From: Phoronis australis
Taxonomy: Eukaryota; Phoronida; Phoronidae
Direction of reading: 5' to 3'
Assembly: GCA_002633005.1 (NCBI GenBank)
Contig: NMRA01000002.1
Span: 2,998,228-3,054,446, forward strand
DNA length: 56,219 nucleotides
Below are positions 12,814 through 22,458 of the stretch, one piece after another (within the stretch, counting starts at the first letter, position 1; the number at the start of each line of letters is the position of its first letter). The notes beneath the pieces were generated by a model, which did no database searches, had not been told where the DNA came from, and worked only from the letters and a program-made list of their open reading frames with translations. The translations under genes and the position numbers were made by a program.

Positions 12814-13782
12814 GTCACACGACGATGGAATGAACTGTCACTCATTTTCCAAGCTTAATGATGTTTAGCCTTTCATCTCAAGGTGCCCCATTTCAGACGG
12901 TACCCTCTCTCGGTGGGGCGGTTCGGGGGAATTGTCCATTTGTCTCTCTATACATGTAAATCCGACACTGCCAAGTATTAAGGAGGGAAGTTGAGAGATT
13001 CCAAATTCATCAAAAACACAAAACATTCGTGCTCAGCGCAGTAGTATTAAGACATTCGCCTCAAACAGCCAAAAATGTGAAAAATGCAATGGGATTGATC
13101 TTCATTGAAAAGGTAGAATTTTGAAGAACGTGAATACCACTAGGCAAAGGGTCTCTTTCCGATGGTCACTGGTTAGTTATAAAATAATGTTACAATATTA
13201 GTATTTCTTTTAAAGATCGTTTAACTAGGAGCTGTTTGTAAGGAATTCGCACATGTCGAAAAGACTGTCGATTTGTGATGACCATGTGTATGTCGAATGG
13301 GGTACTCATTCAAAGTACTTTCAATGGAGTTCTACTTTAATTCGTGAACCGTTATACGCCTATACATCTGAAATGAGCAACAATACACCTTAATACGGAA
13401 TGCCCCGTCTCCCATCGTTTCCCCGGTTACCCGTCAAAAATCTGCGACCATGCCTGCGGAAATTGTTTATAACATTCCGTTTTAATAAACAAATTCCTTG
13501 GTTTCTGGTTTAGATGTTTATGTGCAGGTAACTACGAAAATTTACAGATTCATAGATTATCTTTGACAATTAGAAGCTAATCTTGTAAGAACTGACGATG
13601 TTTCAGCTGAATTTAGTTGCAGCTTGAACTTGGAAGAACTCAATAATCTGATCCCCAGCTAGTAAAATACACTGAGACGATTGTTGCTTAGCGGAGTTGC
13701 AACGCCGCCATAATGGAAATGGGTCAGAATGTTGCATTGTGGTTAAGTCGGTATTATTCAGTAAACAAGTACGTCGGCAAGC
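12814..13782. other. Gene-free stretch upstream of a THAP remnant
   Basis: Nothing recognisable as coding or repetitive was seen on either strand. Confidence 0.4.
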
Positions 13783-14118
13783 GTGGGGGCGAACCGGCCA
13801 CAGGGAGGTTATACATGTTATGTGCCCGGCTGCTATAATAACAGTTTGCGAAATAAAGAATTTAGGAACTACATATTTCCCAAGGATCAAGAATTGCGTA
13901 AAAATGGGTCTGAATCATCGGTAGAGCTGAGATTTATTGAATTCTTTCCGATTTCGTGGCATAAAGTACGCAGCGCTCATTTTGAGGGCGGCAAGAAAAC
14001 GTATCTTGGAAACTGTCCAACAATATTTCCCTTGAAAGAAACAGCAACAAATACTCCACGGCGGAGGGTAGAGAAAAAAAAATTTTCGCTTGACCAGAAC
14101 CAAATGAAGCCAACGTGA
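13783..14118 (+). pseudogene. Degraded THAP zinc-finger domain
   Basis: THAP domains are C2CH zinc-dependent DNA-binding modules found in P-element-like transposases and host regulators. The frame shows the first pair C-x4-C (codons at 13816 and 13831, CYVPGC), then FPKDQELRK, and late in the domain HFEGGKKTY...PTIFP, which corresponds to the AVPTIF box. Damage is visible. The conserved Trp is only recovered in another frame (TGG within 13900-13910), and the third zinc ligand of C-x2-H is CGC (Arg) at 13969-13971 instead of Cys. The open frame continues to 14118 with a basic tail. No terminal inverted repeat was found around it. Most likely a relic of a THAP transposon or THAP gene exon, no longer a working zinc finger. 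Confidence 0.75.
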
Positions 14119-15789
14119 GCAATTTTGAGGATAATGCCTCTGCACCGGCAATCACCTGGCTGTTCTGTCGACTCGATCACTTAACGCACACTATGCATTG
14201 ACGTGCTAAGACAAAGTCCAGAATATTATTATTTATTTTAATATTTACTTTCTACAAAATTGTGGTGCATTGCTTTCAAAATTTGTTGTAAAAATACTAT
14301 CATTTTTCAGAAAATTGTGCTGAAATCCCAGGGCGAAATCTCGCCGACAGATGCGTAGCTGCCGGTCTCGCAATCGTCCGACAGGGCAACTTGAATTCGT
14401 GAAAAAGAATAAAGTTTCGACTCAACAAATTACCTGAAATCCTCCTTAAGTTTTCCAAATAGTGTCTCTCTAAGATTTTTGAGTTCTTGTGGAGTCTGGA
14501 TTAACTGCAGATTAAGTCCAAACCTGCGCTAGATTGTAGCCCGCAACACGAGAACAATCTCTGGAGGAACACACATGTTGATGTCACTGACGTTTGTTTT
14601 GAAGTTAGTATGCGCGTGTGTGAGAGTAAGCGTGCGTGTGCTTGTCATCAGAGTTCATTTGCCAGAGTAAATGCGATGTAATGATCTAGTTGTGCATTGT
14701 AACCAAAGAAATTAACTCAAGCAGTTAAGGTTATCTCTTCCTGGTGATAGAGATTTGAGAGGATAGTCACGTGACATTGAATGGACAACACACTACTCCG
14801 GATTTGAACCCGTTTAATTTTTATAAGATTATATTTGAAAGACCATGTTTATGCTTATTCCAAACAGTATTGAGGAGCTGAAGAGAGAAACCTCTGCGAA
14901 AAACAACAACATACTCCTCAATGAGTATAGCTGAGTGAACGAAAACTTTGCACGAGTCGAAATGCGCTTGCAAATGTGCTTGCAGCACTACTACAACGGA
15001 GGGCACTTGGAGCAAATTTTAATTAGGTAATAAAACGGTAACGAATCAAATTGTAATTTGGTAGAAATATAATCTACACACAGTAGTTTTGAATAGTCAA
15101 GTTTTGTGGTGATCTCCAATAAAAAAAATTATTTAAGAAGCAAAAACGGTGGTAGCATTTTCTGGATGGATCATCCTGCATATTTGACCTAGCCGTGACA
15201 GAGACTCTCAGTCGAAGGCTGGAACATCTTCGGCACATGTGTGGAATTTAGGGGCGCGGGTATGGAATTTGCACGACGAGTTTGTGTTTCAGTCCCGGTC
15301 TAGGAACGGGGTTTGAGGGATCATAGCTGGAATTTAGAAGCTCAACCATAGAATACGAGGTTTAACCACCACTAACTCCAGAAGAAGTGATTCCGTTTTT
15401 TTAAATTAGAATTCGCGGCTCTATAGTAACACTCCTCATCGAAGTTCCAAAACGTACGGCTAAGCTTTTGTTTAGATCGACAATAAAGACCCCAATGTGA
15501 GGTGTCAATATTTCGACAGCAGTACCTCTATAAGAGAAAAAATCCTTGGAAAGTCTACCTGGGGAATATCACCAGGGCTAAGTATCATCTTCTTGCGCAT
15601 GCATGAGCACCCACGACAGATCTTAGTCAGCGATGTCGAAAAAGGAAAGGCTAGCATAGAGAATTAGATTCTACGCTTGGCAGATGTAAATATATATACT
15701 TGCACTGTATAGGATATTGCCAGGCTTCATTGTAGGTGTACTTGGCTTTTCTGTATTTCCGGTACTTAGATGCACCGTTGTAGAGGTTC
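14119..15789. other. Gene-free stretch
   Basis: No supported gene. The minus frame at 14821-15015 has no recognisable motif. Confidence 0.4.
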
Positions 15790-16680
15790 GATTGGACGTA
15801 TATTAATATGTACGTCATTGCTTTTCTGTACCTCCTTCAAAGACCAATTGAAGAATCTGTTGTCATCTTATTGGAACCATTTTTGAATCTCTTTGTTCCA
15901 GAAATTAGTTGCAAAATGGTCAGAATCTAAGGGTTCACCATTGTGAACAATCGCTGAAACAAGAGAATAGGACCCGTCGGAGCTTGTGGAGTTGTAAGTG
16001 CGGCACTGGGATTGAAGATTCATCTTCTTATAACAATCTATACGTACGACTGTATCTTTTCGATGCGCTTCTTAGTTTGCTGGATTCTCTGCACATGAAC
16101 AGTGACGACATACGGAGGGGACGATATCTTGAACTGAATGACATGTGGCTGTTGAACTGCTTGACCTTTCAGACGACACATGAGTGGCATGAAGAGGTGT
16201 TATCAGTCAGTCTTTTATTCCTGGCAAGTTCATTCATCATGCCATGTTATGTAGTTGACTTGGTCCAGTAGCAGGCTGTAGGTGATTCGGGAATGGCGAT
16301 GTGATGGTGAAGAAAGGCTCTTCAATGTAGTAATGAGAATTGCGACAACTGGGACATGATACCTGTGTTAGCAACAGTCCCGCAAGTAGGTCTGTGACGG
16401 TGGAGTCTTTCATTTCCATTTCCATACTGTTCCGTAGGTCACACATCAATTCGTGACAGTTCTCAAGTCTTCCATTGGCATAGCGTGGGAAATAGTCATG
16501 AAAGGCACAAATCAACTTTTGTGGACTCTTCTTCGATCTAGAAGCTCTATACTTGTTCTCGAAAAGTCCATAGAGCTTTTTCAGTTCCGGTGTTGTCTTT
16601 GCTTCACGAATGTTATCTTTGAAGCCTGGTTACATGCCTAAGAACCTGCAGCGCTGAATTGGTGCAGCACAAACTGTGGA
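15790..16680 (-). pseudogene. Ubiquitin-specific protease (USP, peptidase C19) pseudogene
   Basis: USPs are cysteine proteases that remove ubiquitin. Read from high to low coordinates, the family landmarks appear in the right order. Cys box, about 16625-16676: CCTNSALQVLRH, with the catalytic Cys aligned. A linker follows, then HEL of the QDAHEF box at about 16446-16470. First zinc pair CPSC is near 16345, followed by EEPF. Second pair CHSC is near 16180-16195. A strand like the LHLKRF region (PPYVVTVHVQRI) lies at about 16085-16125. His box YSLVSAIVHNGEPLDSDHF is at about 15920-15980. W-F-Q-stop-DDN, the Asp box, is near 15870-15890. These pieces lie in different frames: at least three shifts and at least two in-frame stops (after QSYV and after WFQ). 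The gaps are too short for introns. The longest intact piece is the frame ending at 16237. Roughly 290 codons in all, close to a minimal USP core. The spacing and CPSC/EEPF context resemble USP16/45-type cores, but I would not assign a subfamily. Confidence 0.8.
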
Positions 16681-17079
16681 GTATCATCATAGTTGGTGCA
16701 ACAGATGGCTATACGTTAACATCCGAAGGGATGGCAAGTTGCGAGGTCTCTGGATTATGGACCAGACATCTGTGGGTACAGGCTGACAAGAGCAAACATC
16801 AACAATAACAATAGATCTCGAAAGCCAAGCCGTGTGCCACTTCAGGTGGCACTACTTCAGGTGGCTGCAGCCTCGGATTATTAGCAAAAGAAATTGAATT
16901 CTAGGGGTAGGCCAGGCTCAGGGACAGTTTTGAGGTAGGCGTTGCATGTAGGCTCAGTAAATCTGGTTTGGTTGTATTTGTGAACATGGTGGTAATGAGA
17001 GAAGACCACCTGATTAGCTGTAGGTGCAGTTCTTCTACAAAATGGCGCCCCCTAGCTGTTGCATTTGTGCATTGTTGAG

Positions 17080-17495
17080 TAGCTACTGAGAAATCGGCTG
17101 CGATTTCAAGTAGCCCTCAAACAAGCCAGCAACTAGTTGGTTGAAAGCACCTTGGACGACATAAATGGAATCTGCTTCAGAATCTAATGTTAGCTTGTGT
17201 AGCGCATCGGCGGGGAAGTGGTTCTTTTGGTGTCAAAAGTGTCCATTTTGTGTTTCCCTCTTTTTTCTTAGCCAACCTTACTTTTCGGTAGGAGTGAAAC
17301 TGCCAAAGATACAAGACAGAATAAAGTTTTTATGTTCATCTATTTGGGGTTCTTGATGTGATGACGTGAAATGACCCAAACAGTGCTGCAGTGGTAAAGT
17401 TAGAGGCAAGTGGTCGCACAATGCCCACCGCATCACCTTGAGCACTCAATTTCGCAAAACCTGACTCACAAACATGTAAGCCTATTTTTGACTCA
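17080..17495 (-). pseudogene. Frame-shifted coding debris upstream of the USP relic, identity unknown
   Basis: On the minus strand, protein-like stretches alternate between frames. GFAKLSAQGDAVGIVRPLAS lies at about 17370-17475. DEHKNFILSCIFGSFTPTEK lies at about 17270-17345. ALHKLTLDSEADSIYVVQGA followed by FNQLVAGLFEGYL lies at about 17100-17205. Stops separate them. I do not recognise a family. Position and decay resemble the USP pseudogene just downstream, so it could be the N-terminal part of the same dead gene. It could equally be a separate transposon protein. Confidence 0.35.
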
Positions 17496-17520
17496 CGAGT
17501 GCGTATTTACTTCGAGTTTG

Positions 17521-17528
17521 CAGTGGCG
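17521..17528 (+). repeat. Possible hAT-type terminus (CAGTGGCG)
   Basis: CAGTGGCGAATCTAGGA begins at 17521. It resembles hAT and related MITE ends and has the right orientation to be the 3' end of the minus-strand hAT relic at 18168-18660. No partner terminus was found beyond 18660. Confidence 0.35.
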
Positions 17529-17609
17529 AATCTAGGATGTCGCAGAAAGGGTCCGAACCACACATATAGGAAGGTAAAGGTCCGCGTGCATTCCAAGCTG
17601 TCTCTGAAA

Positions 17610-17620
17610 GGGGGGGGGGG
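17610..17620. repeat. G homopolymer
   Basis: Eleven consecutive G bases, inside the interval between the hAT relic and the putative terminus. Confidence 0.9.
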
Positions 17621-17880
17621 CAAACACAATTTTAAAGGAAATAGACGCGTAACGCCCAGAAACGATATGCTGGCGGCGTTTTTTAGTCGACTGTGGGTTG
17701 TGTCCTCGTGACCCTTCGGTCCCTCTTCCTCCACCTATAGTATGACACCATAACTGTTACTTTATCTCATGACATACTAATCTAAAATTTCATTACTCGG
17801 CGAACATACTCCGTACGCTTCAAAGACTAATTTACATAAACACGATATTACACAAGCAATATTACACAAGCATCGATGTT

Positions 17881-18114
17881 TCAATGAGCTTCAAGCACTA
17901 TGTACCCGCTACAATGTGCACACGTGCATGCAGTCATATATAATGTACAAACTTGAAGTAGGTTGTTCTTGCAGGCAGCTGTTCTTATTTTTTCATTTAA
18001 TTCTAAAGTTAGTAAATCACCAGGTACTAGTGACCAATCCAAAGATAGAGAGCTTTGTATAATAGTTGCAGAATCCTCCACAAACCTTTTGTCGGCAGTC
18101 TTATTGTTTACCAA
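17881..18114 (-). CDS. Short open frame downstream of the hAT relic, unrecognised
   Basis: A 77-codon minus frame containing KTADKRFVEDSATIIQSSLS and LDWSLVPGDLLTLELNEK. The composition is protein-like, and it lies 54 bases after the hAT frame ends. It could be a tail exon or unrelated noise. No motif recognised. Confidence 0.2.
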   Translation of the reverse strand: MVNNKTADKRFVEDSATIIQSSLSLDWSLVPGDLLTLELNEKIRTAACKNNLLQVCTLYMTACTCAHCSGYIVLEAH

Positions 18115-18167
18115 GAAACATAATTAACTGGACTGAGAACTATCACCAGTTCCATGTTGTCGAATCA

Positions 18168-18660
18168 TTCACGTTTCGGCATACGGTAGTGGGTCGAACA
18201 CGGAAACCAGGGAACCATTGACCTTGCCAAACAGCGAGCTGGAGGTATAGTTTCTAATAGCAAACAAGAGCGTAACTTCGTCTTTTACTATTCGATTCAT
18301 TTCGCTGAATCCTCGTTCACATTCAGCTGTACTGCAAGGAAGAGTCTTAATGCAGAGGTCCAGTTATCGCAGAGCACTTGGTAGGTTGTTTACTCTCGCC
18401 GTCTCCTTCATTTCTGCTGCTGTGACAACCAGGCCAAACCTATCGCAAATTCTCCTGACTTCGTGCTCGCAATGTTTTATCCCGGATCCCATCGACCTCG
18501 TTTTGGGGTCCAAAATGCCCAGAATTAGTACAAAATGCTCATCATTGTCAAGTCAACGCCACTCCAAGTTCATAACAACTTTTTAAATAAATTTCCAGGA
18601 CGGATGGTCACGCGCCGGAACATTCGGCAACAATGCTGTCGTCAGCGTAGCAGTGTAAGC
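18168..18660 (-). pseudogene. hAT-superfamily transposase remnant (C-terminal dimerisation domain)
   Basis: The minus strand reads LILGILDPKTRSMG, then ICDRFGLVVTAAEMK, then the diagnostic TLPCSTAECERGFSEMNRIV (about 18280-18345), then FAIRNYTSSSLFG and FDPLPYAE with a stop at about 18168. The S-A-E-x-E-R-x-F-S-x-M-N-x-I signature is the hAT C-terminal (Dimer_Tnp_hAT) motif. The following GxxxxxFDPLPY pattern is seen in KIAA1586-like hAT-derived proteins. At least three in-frame stops occur upstream (after WKFI, after LEWR and after PSALR). The N-terminal part and the 5' terminus are missing. hAT transposases cut and paste DNA; this copy is dead. Confidence 0.8.
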
Positions 18661-18673
18661 TATTTTATCTAGA

Positions 18674-18850
18674 CTACGCCCCACTGTACCGTCACTTACT
18701 GTGCGTAGACACTACTTGAAGATGCAAAAAGATGGTTGTCTGCGCTTACGCCCCACTATAACGTAATTTACGGTGCGTAGGCGGTACGTTTAAATGCCGA
18801 AAGGTAGTTGGCTGAGCCTACGTGCTTGTACGCCCCACTATAGCACTGAC
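18674..18850. repeat. Degenerate tandem repeat, about 75-82 bp period
   Basis: TACGCCCCACTGTA, TACGCCCCACTATA and TACGCCCCACTATAG start at about 18674, 18746 and 18829. The first two units continue with CGTnA(C/T)TTAC(T/G)GTGCGTAG and a shared GGTnGTTGnCTG block. The third unit is truncated. Confidence 0.7.
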
Positions 18851-20309
18851 TCGAAACGTTTCTTTCATTGCATACAGGTTTTCATAGAGTGAAGAAAAGG
18901 TGACAAGTCCACTGATATGTGTTCTGCTAGGCAAAACCCAGTGAGAACTGTTCTGTGCCTCATAAACTGTGCATATCCACCTATAACTGATTTTCGAAAT
19001 AACTGCGCCATATTTAAATTTACTATCTCGCCAGACGTCTTTGGTTGACAAGAGTTCAGCAACTCATAAAGATCCGTAATGCGGACGGTAGGTTTCAACC
19101 TACTGGTATAAACAGCATTTTAACATATTTCTTCCTACGATAATGCCGGCATATTTCCACTGATAATGGCTCAGGAAAAAGGCAAAACTCTTGAAATATC
19201 TATGGATGAAGGACATCACGTTTCATACATTAAACAATGCGAAGAATCTGCTGCTGCGAATTCAGTTATAAAGCTGGAAAATTTCAATCGCAGCTGATGT
19301 CAAGAAGTTAAAATAAACTAATGAACTTAACCCAATCAAACAATGGGAGGTGCTGACAGTGGGATTTGTTTCCCCTGTTTTTAAATTAATGCACCACAAT
19401 GTGGTAATTGAATTTATGTGCACCGAATCTGAATCATTATCACGCGCAAGTCGTGTTCACGCTTCCATTGCTCTAGAGAGCGTCAATATGAAAAGTCCGT
19501 TATTGTAGTTCAGGAAAAGTAAAGTCTGTGAGTGATGAGATCCTGCATCGACGCGAAACTTACAAATATAGAGTAATAATGCAAAACTGTTTAGGCTTTC
19601 CATCACTGTCACGATAGAAGCACCCATTGGTTTACTCTGACGGGAGGCAATTCCTATGTTCTCACACAAAATGGATTTTGACGTATACCCATACGAATGT
19701 GTCAGTTGAAGCCGTGCAAGGACACTCTGTCACAATTATGTCGTTCGGAGGTGGAACACAGCAGGGGAGAGAAGAAAAGCCAAACAGGTATAATGCATTA
19801 GATGACATTTAGATTTCGTTTCTCTAATCTGATAAGACATGAATTATTATATTGTGTCCAGAAGCCGTTTATATATGTGACGTCACTATTTATTTCCAGA
19901 ACTGCGATATGTCATAATTAGCATTATTGTGGTGCGCAACCTCTAGAAAGGTCGCACACCACAATCGTGTTAAATTTCTTTTGCAGCATTAGCATTCACA
20001 AGCGAATGAAGCGTAGGAAATTTTCACGAGCAGTCATAACAATAATGAAAAAACTAACCAAACTAGCTTGTTAACTTATTGTCGTCTAGCAGCACAGGTC
20101 CTTGAATCTGTCTCTCGTATTCACTACTGGCGTCATGTCAGCTATGTTGTCAGGAGTCGACCATTAGGAGATTCGTGTGCCTGTGCCTAGTAGTAAGTTT
20201 TTTGTTTTGTAACCTTGCCACACTGCATCATTCTTCACTCCTGACTGCAAGCCTTTTTCCGACCGTTATATACGTTAAAACCAAATTAGGCTCAGAGTGG
20301 TAATTAAAA
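18851..20309. other. Gene-free stretch with one hairpin
   Basis: No supported gene. The two overlapping minus frames at 18818-19098 share bases in different frames and lack motifs. A hairpin at 19926-19965 is listed separately. Confidence 0.4.
19926..19965. repeat. Hairpin, 17-bp arms
   Basis: ATTGTGGTGCGCAACCT (19926-19942) and AGGTCGCACACCACAAT (19949-19965) pair with two mismatches around a 6-base loop. Confidence 0.7.
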
Positions 20310-20666
20310 TCACATTCGTAGACCAAGGTGAATTTCAGTAAATAATTGCCTACGCCTTCTCAAATTCTGACATTTTAATGAATTTACTGACACCACAATT
20401 ACACATGCATCATTTTCAGTGCTAAATGCACCAAATGTAAAGACTACACTAAAACTATCATACTTATCAGACGTTCCAATGATGAAAGAAAATTTTAAAG
20501 GTGTTTGTGGAACAGTATGCGAGACGTTGCTTTGTTGACAAAAATCTTGGTCAAATTCAACAACAATCACCTTTGTAACTGTTTGATACCTTTCATTTTT
20601 ATTTGCATCACTGTAATTCAACATCGTACCTGTCGTTATGTATTCGCCTGCACAGATAAAATGCAT
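20310..20666 (-). CDS. 118-codon open frame, unrecognised
   Basis: One of the longest uninterrupted frames in the window outside repeats. The composition looks protein-like (TVPQTPLKFSFIIGTSDKYD) and it ends with a basic RRRR cluster. No family motif, signal peptide or membrane segment is clear. It may be an exon or chance. There is no shared frame with neighbours to support a longer gene. Confidence 0.2.
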   Translation of the reverse strand: MHFICAGEYITTGTMLNYSDANKNERYQTVTKVIVVEFDQDFCQQSNVSHTVPQTPLKFSFIIGTSDKYDSFSVVFTFGAFSTENDACVIVVSVNSLKCQNLRRRRQLFTEIHLGLRM

Positions 20667-21421
20667 GCGTTTTCGTATGGGGCGAATAGCCTTATCTTAT
20701 CGTGACTCACTTTTTGTTTCCTTGAGCGGCCCCTTTGCATTAGACGAAACTGCAAATAGGATGCTTACGCTAAGTTTCGCATTCCTTTTTGCTCAGTCTG
20801 TCAGTTGTTCAAGAGGTAATGCCACCAACTGGATTCATTTTGAAAACAACGCTCCGAGTATCCAGCGTCAAAGTATATAAAAATAATTCTCGAAATACCT
20901 TCGGTGTAACCTTATGGTTCAGTCTAATCTTGACTGTTAGTGCGTCATGATTCTCAACTGTCGTACATGTCTGTACGTTATTACATTTTTTCGCGGTCCA
21001 ACACCGAAACTAATTGTGTTTGTTGTAAACTAATATCCTTTGCACACTGAGCGGAAATTATTCGTTGATGCTAAAATTAGTCTTGTAAGATGTCCTATAA
21101 AAATGAACTCTGCAAAGAACTATGGTTGTGCCATGAGATTTTCCTTAAACTGTGACAACGTCGTAGCTTATGCTGCGTAGAACTTCGCAACACAAATTTG
21201 CAATTTATACAAAACGCCCGAATGTGAAACATGTTTTATTTCCCTATTGGAAAACTTATAGCATGACATTCACCAGTGTATTCGCATTCTTTTTTATATT
21301 TGATGATAACAAAACTACGAACAATCTCTCTGCCCTCATGATCCACATTTTCGCTGAAGTCTTAACATTTGTGTGACTTGTCTGCACATCTACAAAAGGC
21401 ATGTCGCGTAAAACATGATTT

Positions 21422-21652
21422 TTAGTCAATGACGGGTTGTTTTTTCGTGTCCCTAAAACGTAGAAAGTGCGGCTTCGGTGGTTCATGAAATATGAACTGT
21501 TCTAAGGTCGCAAGAATTGTTTGATCCGCAGTCGATACAATATCCTCCACCACGGCCCTGGGTCGTCCCCTTTCGCGGTTGGCGCATTTTTCAATGCCCA
21601 GCGTCACAATATTTGTATCTCTGCTCCGCAAGGAAGACCCCTGCTTTGTACG
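21422..21652 (-). CDS. Open frame rich in charged residues, unrecognised
   Basis: The minus frame includes CANRERGRPRAVVEDIVSTA and FIFHEPPKPHFLRFRDTKK and ends at a stop at 21422. A stop lies just upstream, at about 21655, and no convincing acceptor was seen. Protein-like but unassigned. Confidence 0.2.
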   Translation of the reverse strand, partial: RTKQGSSLRSRDTNIVTLGIEKCANRERGRPRAVVEDIVSTADQTILATLEQFIFHEPPKPHFLRFRDTKKQPVID

Positions 21653-22142
21653 GTGCCCTTAGACGTAGTTTAGTAGGCAAGGCCTTATGGATTATCCGGC
21701 ACTCGTGTTAGTCCTTTAAACATTTGTCGTCTTATTCAAGCGGGAATGATAAATTAGTGTAATATCTTCACGTCATGGGCGACTGTTGTGGTCAGTTATT
21801 TTCTGGTTCGCGCTTGAATAGAAGACGTATTTCACGAAAGAATTGCTGAAAATCATCTACCGTAAACCTTCGATTGAACGGACCCTGGATGAAATACTAA
21901 CATGTGCTCTTTTTGAATCTCAAAGTCTGTTCGTGACAATCGAGGGTAATTTCCGGTGGGAGAAATGCGTCGTCTTGGTTATGCCGTAACGAAAATCTAC
22001 AATTTTGTGAAGAAATTGATTGGAATTGAAAAATTTCGCAAAAATGGTACAAAGCAATAATAGCATTTTGTCAGTTTTTAACCAGGATTAACAGCTTTGA
22101 TAAAACACGAGACGCGCAAATAGACTTCGTTCAAATACTTAC

Positions 22143-22458
22143 AGAGCCCACGTCCAGTCAAAGAAGCGCTTTACAATTGGTCTCAACTTGTTGAATTTCT
22201 TCCTGAGATCAGTGGCGGATTTAAGGGGGGGGGGGGGCAAAGGGGCCATGCCCCCTAAAATTTTCCCAGATTCCATTTGGCAATACGGAGGTGCGAATGT
22301 CTGACGGGCAAAATCCTGGCTAATACTCTGCCCTGCCCCCACCCCTAACTCAAAATCCTGGATCCGTCCCTGGAGATGTGATTTCTTGACACCATTCTCA
22401 GCGCGTGAAATGACGTCATGATAAGCAACTGTAGAGCTTGGTATCAAGGAAAATCGAA
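22143..22458 (-). CDS. Candidate internal coding exon, carrying an in-frame MITE
   Basis: The minus strand has an acceptor (CTAACAG, ending at 22459), an open frame through 316 bases and a strong donor (GTAAGT at 22142-22137). The frame starts RFSLIPSSTVAYHDVISRAE. After the inserted element it resumes as LRKKFNKLRPIVKRFFDWTW. A 163-bp MITE with a 5-bp target duplication sits inside; together they add 168 bases, exactly 56 codons, without a stop. Removing them leaves a 148-base exon with the original frame, KKSHL joined to RKKF. I do not recognise the protein, and no partner exons were found nearby. Seen: splice sites, open frame, insertion. Inferred: a host exon. Confidence 0.4.
22210..22372. 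mobile_element. 163-bp MITE with CAGNGNCGGAT termini and GAGAT target duplication
   Basis: The left end is CAGTGGCGGATTTAAGG. The right end, inverted, is CAGGGACGGATCCAGGATT. The flanks are identical 5-bp repeats GAGAT at 22205-22209 and 22373-22377. The interior has a G run at 22225-22236 and CCCC-rich sequence. Read in the minus frame the interior encodes GRIQDFELGVGAG and PLPPPP. The end sequence is a common transposon terminus in invertebrate and fish genomes; the superfamily is uncertain. Confidence 0.85.

Noticed and set aside
15909-16271. 120-codon plus frame
   Set aside because: It is the opposite-strand shadow of the USP pseudogene.
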